The notes: a model not told the origin generated them from the sequence alone. Positions 1-6,695 are shown, numbered from the stretch's first letter. The stretch: DNA of 27,358 bases from Holosporales bacterium (GCA_031257945.1 JAIRNU010000019.1:1-27358); one strand, 5' to 3'. Numbers and translations: made by a program.

Positions 1-96
1 CACTAGAACTCGTTCTGTATTGTCCATCACATAGTAGTAATTGTAATATCCACTCAATGATATATTGAGCCTCTTCACTATATCCACTACCGGCAT
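1..96 (-). pseudogene. Possible transposase-like helix-turn-helix fragment, cut by window edge
   Basis: An open frame on the minus strand starts at an ATG (94-96) and runs off the left edge. It contains a stretch reading DIVKRLNISLSGYYNYY, which resembles the helix-turn-helix segment near the start of IS3-type transposases (general form VLGVSRSGYY). The frame lies immediately beside the IS5-like miniature element, and upstream on the minus strand it is closed by a stop in the flanking CTAG. I see no ribosome binding site. It may be a decayed insertion-sequence remnant or chance; about 32 residues are too few to decide. Confidence 0.25.
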
Positions 97-120
97 GGTT
101 CTATTCTTGTTGAGCCACTA

Positions 121-261
121 GACCTGTTGCAAAAGTGAGTAATTTCGAGGAATTTTTAGGAGTATACGAAGCGCAGAAGCGCAGCGTACTTGACGCACGT
201 GAGGGTTCGATCATCGAAGCGACGCCAAAATTACCGAAAGAACGAAGCTTTCGCAACGGTC
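121..261. mobile_element. IS5-like miniature inverted-repeat element (141 bp)
   Basis: The ends form imperfect terminal inverted repeats. The left end reads GACCTGTTGCAAAAG and the right end, reverse-complemented, reads GACCGTTGCGAAAG. Both ends are flanked by CTAG (118-121 and 261-264), the kind of TA-centred YTAR target duplicated by IS5-family elements. The interior is about 110 bp and has no transposase gene, so the element is non-autonomous: a MITE or an internally deleted IS. The minus-strand frame crossing it (101-436) starts and stops in unrelated sequence and is not treated as a gene. The family assignment rests on the termini and target only. Confidence 0.6.
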
Positions 262-310
262 TAGTGCGGAATAAAAAACAAACCAATATGTAGGGTGCTG
301 AGTCTGTTGT

Positions 311-330
311 GCTTGGCATGTTAACGGGCC
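311..330. repeat. Copy of the foldback-element terminus
   Basis: This 20-mer contains GGCATGTTAACGGGCC. It matches the outer end of the 332-bp foldback element (7741-7760) at 18 of 20 positions. Upstream, ATGTAGGGTGCTG also resembles the next bases of that arm (ATGTAGTGTTGC), with an insertion of about 12 bases between the two parts. It appears to be a solo, diverged end of the same dispersed repeat family, lying between the miniature IS element and uppS. Confidence 0.5.
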
Positions 331-369
331 TTGTATTCAACAAAAAGCACGCAATTTTAGGCGGATTTC

Positions 370-399
370 TTGACAAAACACATGTAAACATGGTCCAAT
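370..399 (+). promoter_or_regulatory. Weak candidate promoter for uppS
   Basis: A perfect TTGACA (370-375) is followed after 18 bases by TCCAAT (394-399), a poor -10 match. A small inverted repeat CATGT-AA-ACATG (381-392) sits in the spacer and could be an operator or chance. Transcription would start around 406, just ahead of either candidate uppS start. The -35 is good and the -10 weak, so this is tentative. Confidence 0.25.
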
Positions 400-415
400 C
401 CCTTGATGTTAGCGG

Positions 416-1204
416 TTGCTGTCCATTTTGCCTCATATGCCCAAAGATTCGTTATATGCCCTACAAATTGGCCTAAAGCACGTTGCAATTATTCCAGACG
501 GTAACCACAGATGGGCCGCAAAACACAACGTTTCTACAGTCAAAGCGTACGCCGAGGGAGTTAATATTGCTGAAAGGGTTATAACGCGCGCACAGGAGCT
601 GGGGATCCCATACATTACGATGTATATGATGTCGCTAGAAAATGTACAAAAAAGAAGCAGTACGTGGCGCAAAACCTTTTTCGCTTTTCTTGAACGCACG
701 CTAGAGAGATATTGTAACAACAACCAATTGAAAGATGTGAGGATTTTGGCGATTGGTGATTTATCCAATCTGCCAGATAACCTCAGAGTAAAAATCTGTG
801 AAGTAGTGGAATCAACAGCCGGCAATATGGGCATTACGCTGGTAGTTGCAATTGCCTATACTGGGCGTGATGAGATTGTACGTGCTATAAATAAATGCAT
901 AAATGCGCAGGGCAGGGCGGCTGGAGGAGTCACTGCAGATATGCTGGAGAAGCATCTAGATACAGCAGGCATCCCCCCCCCAGACCTGCTGATCCGCACA
1001 AGCGGGGAAATGCGGCTTAGCGGCTTTTTATTGTGGCAGTTGGCGTATACGGAGTTTCTATTCGTTAATGAGCTTTGGCCAGATTTTTCAGTTGAGCGAT
1101 TGGATGAAGCTGTGGCAGAATTCCACAAAAGAACACGTAATTTCGGAAGTGAGCGCAGTAGCCGTGGTGAGAATCATGGGAATTGGGCCACGGTAAATAA
1201 TTGA
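416..1204 (+). CDS. uppS: Isoprenyl transferase (undecaprenyl diphosphate synthase)
   Basis: This cytosolic cis-prenyltransferase condenses isopentenyl diphosphate onto farnesyl diphosphate to make the C55 lipid carrier for peptidoglycan and other envelope polymers. The signature blocks are present in order: the phosphate-binding HVAIIPDGNHRWA (residues 22-34), SLEN (73-76), IAYTGRDEIV (146-155), and the strongly conserved RTSGEMRLSGFLLWQ (194-208) with YTEFLF and LWPDF after it. Two details are unusual. IPDGN replaces the commoner IMDGN, and the Trp that usually follows SEN is Val, with the next Arg-Pro replaced. Length is 262 aa from the TTG at 416; an ATG at 437 would give 255 aa. Neither start has a clear Shine-Dalgarno sequence, so the start is uncertain. 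cdsA follows after 9 bases, the usual partner in alphaproteobacteria. Confidence 0.93.
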   Translation: MLSILPHMPKDSLYALQIGLKHVAIIPDGNHRWAAKHNVSTVKAYAEGVNIAERVITRAQELGIPYITMYMMSLENVQKRSSTWRKTFFAFLERTLERYCNNNQLKDVRILAIGDLSNLPDNLRVKICEVVESTAGNMGITLVVAIAYTGRDEIVRAINKCINAQGRAAGGVTADMLEKHLDTAGIPPPDLLIRTSGEMRLSGFLLWQLAYTEFLFVNELWPDFSVERLDEAVAEFHKRTRNFGSERSSRGENHGNWATVNN

Positions 1205-1213
1205 GGATGTCCT

Positions 1214-2125
1214 ATGCGCAGCAATGATGTTGTCAACCTTAGCATTGACGGGGTATCGGATAGCGATGAACAAAATTTGAAACTTAAGGCAATAAGTTCT
1301 GTTTTTATAGTCGTTACAATTGTAGTTGCGATTTTAGGCGGAGAATCGTGCTTTTACCCCGTTATGGCTTTACTATCAGGGTTTATGTGCCGTGAGTGGA
1401 TTGATTTACGAAACAATGCCACCACACAAATAGTCCATAAAGGTTGTGCTCCGGCAATCTTGTTTCGCTTAGGGGTAGCGACCCTAGTAATTGCGATGTT
1501 TTCATTACTGCAATACCGCGTGTTCTTTTGCAATTCCGAGACTTTCTGGGAGATAGTCTTAGTTTTTAGTGGTGGCGCTGCAGCAATTGGCATATGCACA
1601 AGCAGCCTCAGAAATTTTGTTCGCTTCTTACTGGCATTTTATGTATTCCTCTCTATTAGTCTTTTGGGGCGGTTATACGACACATGCGGCGCTATCTTCG
1701 TTTTATGGCTGTTTTGTATTGTTTGGCTTAGCGATACAGGCGCTTTTTTATGCGGCAAAAAATTTGGGAAAAGAAAATTGGCGCCAAAGGTAAGCCCGGG
1801 CAAGACTTGGGCTGGATTTTGGGGCGGTACCATTTTTACTACGCTTATAGTATCGTTACTTTGGTTGTTTATAACGTCTTCTGTTCGGTCTACGCTTCGT
1901 CTTTCAATACTTACAACGATTTTGTCAATTTGCTCCCATTTAGGGGATTTAATTGAATCTGCCGCTAAGAGGTACATAGGGGTAAAGGATATTGGGCGTG
2001 CAATCCCAGGGCATGGCGGCTTTTCGGATAGATTCGATAGTTTGTTGTTTGTTAGTTTGGCGGCCTACTCTTTACGATTTATTTTAAGTACTGTGTCCCA
2101 GGGCTGTCTTGCGATTTCCCCTTAA
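1214..2125 (+). CDS. cdsA: Phosphatidate cytidylyltransferase
   Basis: This integral membrane enzyme converts phosphatidic acid and CTP to CDP-diacylglycerol, the branch point of phospholipid synthesis. The C-terminal part holds the full CdsA signature: S-x-x-K-R, four residues, K-D, then IPGHGG and SDRFD (around residues 251-277). Another conserved block, SDTGAFLCGKKFG then KVSPGKTW, sits near residues 176-200. About seven hydrophobic spans are visible along the chain. The length of 303 aa is close to the family norm of about 285. The start ATG is preceded by GAGGA overlapping the uppS stop, so the pair is probably cotranscribed and translationally coupled. Confidence 0.95.
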   Translation: MRSNDVVNLSIDGVSDSDEQNLKLKAISSVFIVVTIVVAILGGESCFYPVMALLSGFMCREWIDLRNNATTQIVHKGCAPAILFRLGVATLVIAMFSLLQYRVFFCNSETFWEIVLVFSGGAAAIGICTSSLRNFVRFLLAFYVFLSISLLGRLYDTCGAIFVLWLFCIVWLSDTGAFLCGKKFGKRKLAPKVSPGKTWAGFWGGTIFTTLIVSLLWLFITSSVRSTLRLSILTTILSICSHLGDLIESAAKRYIGVKDIGRAIPGHGGFSDRFDSLLFVSLAAYSLRFILSTVSQGCLAISP

Positions 2126-2233
2126 CGCCTACGACGTAGCAGGCACAGCAAAACCTGCGCAAATAGCGTGATTTTCCGAGCAAAAACGGCTAAAGTGAGC
2201 AATCGATTCAGTTTTTCCGGCCCTTGCCTTACC

Positions 2234-2692
2234 ATGTTTGAAAAGAGAGCAAGTCCCCTTCCACCACCGCTTTCACCTAAAACCACAGCAACGGTTGCTG
2301 AGAAAGCGGCACCTAAGTCGCCAGCAATTTCGAGAAAATCGTCACGAAAGCATACACTTGAGCTCGGGCCTACAGCCAAAACCACCAAAGCGAAAACCGC
2401 ATCGAAGCAGTTTGATAGTGAATCCAATATTGGGCAGCTTGTATTTGACGCCATAGAAAAGTATTTCCAGCAGCATCACGATTCCTTGCCGCCACCAGGC
2501 TTATATAAACGTATCATTGACGAAGTCGAGAGGCCACTATTGTTCCTAACGCTTAAAGCCGTTGACGGGAATCAGCAAAAAGCTGCGCAGATTTTGGGGA
2601 TAAATCGCAACACACTGCGCAAAAAAATTGCAAGGTTAATGCGGAACAGAGAGGGGGCAAAGGCATTGCAAAACTTTGCTGAGGAGCTTTAG
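2234..2692 (+). CDS. Fis-like DNA-binding protein with Pro/Ala/Lys-rich N-terminal arm
   Basis: The C-terminal ~75 residues closely resemble the nucleoid protein Fis of enterobacteria. They comprise a dimer-forming helical part (VFDAIEKYFQQ, then LYKRIIDEVERPLL) followed by a helix-turn-helix reading GNQQKAAQILGINRNTLRKK. A similar helix-turn-helix ends NtrC-family activators, but no AAA+ domain is present here, so this is a free-standing Fis-type protein. The ATG at 2234 is preferred because it gives MFEKR, matching the Fis start MFEQR; a GTG at 2168 in the same frame would add 22 residues. Neither start has a good ribosome binding site. Between the start and the Fis core lie about 55 residues rich in Pro, Ala, Ser, Lys and Thr, absent from classical Fis (98 aa). 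A DNA-bending or regulatory role is inferred from the family only. Confidence 0.75.
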   Translation: MFEKRASPLPPPLSPKTTATVAEKAAPKSPAISRKSSRKHTLELGPTAKTTKAKTASKQFDSESNIGQLVFDAIEKYFQQHHDSLPPPGLYKRIIDEVERPLLFLTLKAVDGNQQKAAQILGINRNTLRKKIARLMRNREGAKALQNFAEEL

Positions 2693-2858
2693 CTTGCTGC
2701 GGCTAAACTGTATCAATCCTAAGCAAAATCAGCGACCACACTCTAACGGAATATAAATAATGGTATATCGCTACAATTGCTGGATTGTACATCTGTTGTT
2801 CGCATATCAAATTGGATAGCTCCAAAGTTCAAGCATAGCAGAAAAAAAATTACAAAAA

Positions 2859-2889
2859 TTGATATTTTCGGCCATAAAAGTGGTAGAAT
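2859..2889 (+). promoter_or_regulatory. Weak candidate promoter for the DUF4167 gene
   Basis: TTGATA (2859-2864) and TAGAAT (2884-2889) are separated by 19 bases in an AT-rich stretch, about 46 bases ahead of the GTG start. Each hexamer is a fair match but the spacing is long. The 242-bp gap that contains it (2693-2934) shows no gene. A short hairpin, TTTAGC/GCTAAA, overlaps the end of the preceding gene. Confidence 0.25.
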
Positions 2890-2934
2890 TTAGGTATAGG
2901 TAGTTTCCTATGAAATGATTGCAGGAGGCGTATT

Positions 2935-3411
2935 GTGAATAAATCCAACAATAGAAAAAGAAATAAATCACAAAAGCAGTTGCATCAAAATCAAAAAGAC
3001 GGAGCGTCCTTGTCGAGGTACCAGTTCCAGTACGCAAGGTATATATCTATCGGGGATGATTGTTTTGCCGCTGATGATGTTGTAGCCGCAGAAAGGAATT
3101 ACCAATGCGCAGAGCATTATTTGCGCATGATTGGTGCTATTAGTTCGCAGTTACCTGCAAAAACTGCAGATACCCCTCAGCAAGATCAGGTGGACAGCCC
3201 TACATACCCGGAAATTTTACCAATCGAGAGCCGAGAGGAGGCAAATGGTACTACCGCAGCTGGTGATACCGTAAGTGAGGCTGTTAACGTGGACCATTAC
3301 GAGGAAGCCAAAATGGCCAGTACAACCGCGCCTGTTGATGAAGCCAACGCTTTATCGCCAGAGAAAGCTCCTACAAGAAACAAAAGAAAACCTAAGGCGG
3401 TAAAAAAATAA
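2935..3411 (+). CDS. DUF4167 domain protein
   Basis: Residues about 26-70 match the DUF4167 family of alphaproteobacteria. The pattern is a Tyr-rich helix (RYQFQYARYISIGDD) followed by AAERNYQCAEHYLRMIGA; the equivalent in other members reads like AENYLQHAEHYFRII. The N-terminus is short and basic (KSNNRKRNKSQKQ), as is usual, suggesting nucleic-acid contact. The C-terminal half is low-complexity and acidic, ending in a Lys/Arg-rich tail. No enzymatic motif is visible and the family function is not established. The GTG start is well supported by AGGAGG six bases upstream (2923-2928). Confidence 0.72.
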   Translation: MNKSNNRKRNKSQKQLHQNQKDGASLSRYQFQYARYISIGDDCFAADDVVAAERNYQCAEHYLRMIGAISSQLPAKTADTPQQDQVDSPTYPEILPIESREEANGTTAAGDTVSEAVNVDHYEEAKMASTTAPVDEANALSPEKAPTRNKRKPKAVKK

Positions 3412-3509
3412 TGGCGCTTCACGCGTCCAATTTTTTATTTGTTGCCATATAACCAGTGATGCATAGTTTTTCATTGCGGTATTGTCTGCAAAACGACGGT
3501 CTTGTACAT

Positions 3510-3530
3510 TTGCAAGATAGCTGAGTAGTA
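3510..3530. repeat. 21-nt copy of a foldback-arm segment
   Basis: The sequence TTGCAAGATAGCTGAGTAGT plus one A matches 7673-7693 in the foldback right arm at 20 of 21 positions, and 7496-7516 in reverse complement. The flanks are not similar, so this is a short dispersed fragment rather than a full copy. Confidence 0.45.
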
Positions 3531-3648
3531 CAGAGCACCCAAAATTACCGTACAGCGGAATACAGCACACATTAGGCGAAGCCACCTGCTTCCGGAAATT
3601 CTCGCAAATTGATGTGTGGGATGCACAAATTCCCCTAATATCTGTGTT

Positions 3649-3711
3649 GAACCTCCGGAGGGAATTTTCTGGTTTTATAGGCGGATAACGCCTGGGCAAA
3701 TCCGGAGGTTC
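3649..3711. repeat. Nested inverted repeat (possible structured RNA or bidirectional terminator)
   Basis: The outer arms are perfect 11-mers, GAACCTCCGGA (3649-3659) and TCCGGAGGTTC (3701-3711). Inside is a second perfect stem, AGGCG-GATAA-CGCCT (3679-3693). There is no long T-run on either side, so a simple intrinsic terminator is not supported. It lies between converging genes. It could be a palindromic repeat element or a structured 3' region. Confidence 0.45.
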
Positions 3712-3774
3712 GTACAAGTCTCGTGGACGGTTATTAAATACTTCTCATGTTGCAATACTTCAGGAATCCTCTTT

Positions 3775-4386
3775 TTAACGACGCGACGATGATGTTGCAA
3801 CCGGAGCAGCAGCAACGGCCGGAGTATATGCCGCTGGAGCTGGAGTAGTGTATCCGGCTTGAGGAGGATATGCTGCTGCTGCTTGAGGGTATCCAGCTTG
3901 AGGAGGATATGCTGCTGCTGCCTGAGGATACCCGGCTTGAGGATATGTGTTCGTAGCGGCACGCGACGCCTCACGTTGTTGCAACATTGAGTATATCTGC
4001 ATCACAATATTGTAGAGAAATGAGTTGTACATCAACAGTTGTTTAAACTGGCCCGATGTAGTTTCTCCTACTTTAGCAATAGCCATGGCAATCGCTTCTG
4101 CACAATCTGCAAGATCCGCATTCTTTACGTTTTTTAGCACGCCCTTGACGATGTTCACTATGGTATCTGCAATTACTTCTCCGCCTACTCCAAACATTCC
4201 CATACCCATTCCAGGCATGCCCATACCCATTCCAGGCATGCCCATGCCCATTCCAGGCATACCGCCCATGCCCATTCCAGGCATGCTCATACCAGGTGCA
4301 TAAAAAGCTTGTTGCATGCTAGACGCAGTAGGACTCCCCACAGTGAAGGAACAAAGCAACAAACCATACAACAGTCTCTTATTCAT
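3775..4386 (-). CDS. Secreted repeat protein (PGMGM and PQAGY repeats)
   Basis: I do not recognise a family. A Sec signal peptide is apparent: MNKR, then a hydrophobic core to about residue 18, then ASS. Residues 31-64 are tandem PGMGMG-type repeats, Met- and Gly-rich. Residues 68-140 form a normal helical domain (VIADTIVNIVKGVLKNVKNADLADC and onward) with two Cys-free helices following. The C-terminus is a Tyr/Pro/Ala/Gln-rich repeat, two copies of a 13-residue unit PQAGYPQAAAAYP, and ends SSSRR. At DNA level the units are 21 bp (4199-4290) and 39 bp (3858-3935). The start has AGGAAACAG just upstream. Export is well supported; a surface or envelope role is inference. Low-complexity composition makes homology assignment risky. 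Confidence 0.75.
   Translation of the reverse strand: MNKRLLYGLLLCSFTVGSPTASSMQQAFYAPGMSMPGMGMGGMPGMGMGMPGMGMGMPGMGMGMFGVGGEVIADTIVNIVKGVLKNVKNADLADCAEAIAMAIAKVGETTSGQFKQLLMYNSFLYNIVMQIYSMLQQREASRAATNTYPQAGYPQAAAAYPPQAGYPQAAAAYPPQAGYTTPAPAAYTPAVAAAPVATSSSRR
3858..3935. repeat. 39-bp tandem repeat, two copies
   Basis: Two adjacent 39-bp units, each starting CTTGAGGAGGATATGCTGC, are nearly identical (3858-3896 and 3897-3935), and a partial third follows. They encode the PQAGYPQAAAAYP repeat of the secreted protein. The unit length is divisible by three, so copy-number change keeps the frame and would alter only tail length. Confidence 0.7.
4199..4290. repeat. 21-bp tandem repeat, about four copies
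   Basis: A unit of the form CCCATTCCAGGCATGCCCAT plus one base recurs about four times with few changes. It encodes the Met/Gly-rich PGMGMGM tract of the secreted protein on the minus strand. In-frame length variation between strains is plausible. Confidence 0.7.
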
Positions 4387-4648
4387 CTGTTTCCTATTTG
4401 GTTTTTACATTTTCTACAAAAATGTTATAAAAAAAGAATTAAATTAGTATTAATACTCCGCGGCATCTTCGCTTTTTATAAAAATATACTTACTTCTGCG
4501 CAGGAGTACACCTGTTCTGGCAAAGGCAGAGCTTACGGTGGCGGCTGGTTTTGTAATAGCGGTGAAGCCCCGCAAAAGCAAGGTGGACAGCGACGTAGCA
4601 CTAGAGACATTGAGCGCGAACCGACGCACTGGTCAAATTTTAGAAAGC

Positions 4649-5377
4649 CTAGCAAAGGGGCTCAACACTTTCTTCGTCGGCTAGCAACTGCATAACAAGC
4701 GTTTTCGATATTTTGGCGCCGGAAATTAGTGAATATTTGTTTAATTTCCGTACCCAATAGTTAATATCCTCGAACCGGCGGGGAATTCTTTTTATTAAGA
4801 AATCAGTTGTTGAAGCATCAATATAAATGCCATTATCTTGGCATTGTTTCGTAATAATGTTCTTGATTAAGTCGTCATCTGGTGGATAAATATTAATAAT
4901 GTTCGTGGATTTTAGCCTAGACTCTAGGTCTTTTAAATGAAAATTCCACTGAGGGACAAAAGAACCAACTGTAAACAATGCTATTGCGGATTTATTTACC
5001 AGCAAGTTAAAAACATTGAACAACCATTCTTCTTCGAAATATTCAATATTATCCAAAACAAATGCATTGACTTTGCGGTCTGCAAGTATTTCACTCGGTT
5101 GTATACCACAGGCATCGGGGGTTAGCGTAGCAGCGTGTGTAACCTGCTTAAACATGCTAGCGATGTGGGTTTTCCCTGATTCCCGCGGCCCGCAAACGCA
5201 AGTAATGCGCCATGTGCCACTACCGCCATCGCTACCGCGACTGCAACTACGAACGCCACCGCCGGCTACAGCAGATAGCCACCGTGTTACCATTGCATTG
5301 CATGGCGCCTGTACCCACTTCTCAGGCGAATAATCTACCTTATCAATTAGAGGCAGTAATTGCCTACCGTCTTTCAT
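4649..5377 (-). CDS. hdaA: Hda-like DnaA-related AAA+ ATPase
   Basis: The protein resembles the alphaproteobacterial HdaA/Hda group, which works with the sliding clamp to hydrolyse DnaA-bound ATP and limit re-initiation of replication. The N-terminal box DYSPEKWVQAPCNAMVTRWL (residues 15-34) corresponds to the usual D-x-S-x-E-D-F-x-x-x-x-x-N. Walker A is GPRESGKTH (63-71) and Walker B is AFVLDN (105-110). A sensor-1-like strand, LFTVGS, lies around 134-139, the arginine-box DLESRL at 150-155, and sensor 2 RRFEDINYWVRKL near 200-212. There is no C-terminal DnaA DNA-binding domain; total length is 242 aa. A Gly/Ser-rich insert (38-55) precedes Walker A, and the clamp-binding motif usual at the N-terminus is not obvious. 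The start ATG has purine-rich GGGCGG close upstream. Whether it acts as Hda in this organism is inferred. Confidence 0.8.
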   Translation of the reverse strand: MKDGRQLLPLIDKVDYSPEKWVQAPCNAMVTRWLSAVAGGGVRSCSRGSDGGSGTWRITCVCGPRESGKTHIASMFKQVTHAATLTPDACGIQPSEILADRKVNAFVLDNIEYFEEEWLFNVFNLLVNKSAIALFTVGSFVPQWNFHLKDLESRLKSTNIINIYPPDDDLIKNIITKQCQDNGIYIDASTTDFLIKRIPRRFEDINYWVRKLNKYSLISGAKISKTLVMQLLADEESVEPLC

Positions 5378-5517
5378 GACCGCCCGTTAAACCTTCCTCC
5401 GCGTACTGATACACTCCTACAAAAAACTCGCCAATACGCTGATCTGGTGCGCCGTTTCGGTGCTTGGCTCGAAGAGGTACGTGAAGCAATCCACACCATA
5501 CACACCCCTACCATGCC

Positions 5518-5817
5518 CTACAGAAGAATCACCCGCAAACCATCATTTTGTTCGGTTAAAGTAACCTGACAGGCTAGACGCACACCATCATCAGCTTGAA
5601 ACATTTCCAATACGTCAAGCTCCTGATTGCTTGGCGGTTGGACACTCGGCGCACTCTCTGGAGCAATCTTAACCTGGCAGCTCGCGCAAACGCCCGACCC
5701 GCTGCAAACCCCAATAACTGGGATCCCATTTTCACTTATAACGTCCAATAATGTTGCCCCAGCTTGCGCCTCAACTATTTTTTCTTGGCCATCGTTTAGA
5801 ATAAAAAAAACCTGCAT
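5518..5817 (-). CDS. fdx: [2Fe-2S] ferredoxin, adrenodoxin type
   Basis: This 99-residue electron carrier has the cluster-binding pattern C-x5-C-x2-C (Cys38, 44, 47) and a fourth Cys at 83 in RLACQVTL, followed by DGLRVIL. That arrangement is typical of adrenodoxin/ISC-type ferredoxins, which pass electrons for iron-sulfur cluster assembly or heme-related enzymes. The ATG at 5817 gives the standard MQVFFILNDGQE beginning. An in-frame ATG at 5904 would add 29 residues of unlikely sequence, and neither start has a strong Shine-Dalgarno sequence. No isc genes flank it here; its neighbours are hdaA and a secreted protein, so its partners are encoded elsewhere. Confidence 0.88.
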   Translation of the reverse strand: MQVFFILNDGQEKIVEAQAGATLLDVISENGIPVIGVCSGSGVCASCQVKIAPESAPSVQPPSNQELDVLEMFQADDGVRLACQVTLTEQNDGLRVILL

Positions 5818-5999
5818 GTAAAACAAACAAAGACGAGGACACGATGGAGGATACGATGTATGTGCTACTTTTTCAATCAGGATTCTTGCGTTGTGTAAGC
5901 TCATACTACATTAACAATGGGAAGCGATACTGTAGCGTACTCAGTGACCGCTTCAGCTAATTACCTGCGTCTTCCAATTATCATGGTTTAGTATTATGG

Positions 6000-6025
6000 A
6001 AATCCCCCGATTCCACGGGGGATTT
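6000..6025. terminator. Perfect 9-bp hairpin, candidate bidirectional terminator
   Basis: AAATCCCCC (6000-6008) and GGGGGATTT (6017-6025) form a perfect stem around an 8-base loop. The outer A/T bases give short T-runs on both strands. It sits between the secreted-protein gene (6085-6636) and the ferredoxin gene, both on the minus strand, so it most likely ends the former's transcript. A second small stem AGATC/GATCT follows at 6026-6041. The T-tract is short, so termination strength is uncertain. Confidence 0.5.
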
Positions 6026-6084
6026 AGATCAAACAAGATCTGGCTTTTCAAACGAAACCAAATATCACGGCCCTATACAAATTT

Positions 6085-6636
6085 CTAAGAAAAAAATGGA
6101 TAGCCGGTGCCATAGTATGAATTAACGTACGGATTGCACTGCGCTGCATACGGATTCTGCACTGCGTACGGATTGTACTGGTATGGGTTTGGATAATATC
6201 CATAGCAATTATATCCTATTGGATTTCCACCAACCATCCCGGCAAGCGTACGAAATATCTCCTCCTCCCTAGCAGAAAAATCTGCAATCATCTCAGCTAA
6301 TACACTTCGTAATTCAGCCACTAATCCTGCACCGTCAATACTGTTATCCCCGATTATTACATAAATAAGTTGCTGTTGGTCTGGGTCTTGGGCAAGAATT
6401 TGCTCTTGTGCAGCATCTTCTTGAACAACAGCACTACCCTCTCCATTTCCATCCTCGGCGTCTAGCAAATTCACCACAGCATTCTTTTGTATGGTCTCTA
6501 CTTCTTGGCCATTTTGAAGCAAATAACCTGCACCATCTATGCTGTCGGCTATAGGTGGTAAAGTGTTCGCCGGGCAGTTTGCGATAAAAGAAGCCGCAAC
6601 AAAACCCAGCATTAAATTTTTAACAACGTAACTCAT
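6085..6636 (-). CDS. Secreted protein with SIDGAG repeats and Tyr/Asn/Pro-rich tail
   Basis: I do not recognise a family. The N-terminus has a Sec-type signal (MSYVVKNLMLGFVAASFIA), with processing probable before residue 30. The motif SIDGAG occurs twice, near residues 32 and 99, separated by an acidic Gln/Glu/Asp-rich stretch. A helical segment (VAELRSVLAEMIADFSAREEE) follows. The C-terminal ~45 residues are Tyr-rich with NPY units (NPYQYNPYAVQNPYAAQ) and two Cys. The architecture recalls the other secreted protein in this cluster (signal, low-complexity part, helical domain, Tyr/Pro-rich tail), although the sequences are not alignable. The ATG at 6636 is chosen because it starts directly at the signal peptide; a TTG at 6651 would add five residues. 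Confidence 0.68.
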   Translation of the reverse strand: MSYVVKNLMLGFVAASFIANCPANTLPPIADSIDGAGYLLQNGQEVETIQKNAVVNLLDAEDGNGEGSAVVQEDAAQEQILAQDPDQQQLIYVIIGDNSIDGAGLVAELRSVLAEMIADFSAREEEIFRTLAGMVGGNPIGYNCYGYYPNPYQYNPYAVQNPYAAQCNPYVNSYYGTGYPFFS

Positions 6637-6695
6637 AGTTTTACAATACAAAACCTGATCCGAGTTGATTGTAATTTTTAAAGGTTTATTATTAG

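Larger units (their letters stand above)
3412..3774. other. 363-bp gap: no convincing gene, holds nested inverted repeats
   Basis: I see no convincing gene. A minus-strand frame (3352-3717) covers most of it, but it overlaps the DUF4167 gene tail, has no ribosome binding site and shows no recognisable domain. The gap holds a 21-nt copy of a foldback-arm segment (3510-3530) and a nested hairpin (3649-3711), both listed separately. It separates the plus-strand DUF4167 gene from the minus-strand cluster, so transcripts from both sides converge here. Confidence 0.5.

Noticed and set aside
101..436. Minus-strand 111-codon frame across the miniature element
   Set aside because: It spans an IS-like repeat and a foldback fragment, has no ribosome binding site, and overlaps the uppS start in the opposite direction.
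3352..3717. Minus-strand 121-codon frame
   Set aside because: It overlaps the DUF4167 gene end and covers palindromic repeats; no recognisable domain or start signal.
4309..4695. Plus-strand 128-codon frame
   Set aside because: It lies opposite the start of the secreted-protein gene and the end of hdaA, starts inside a signal peptide region, and shows no domain.
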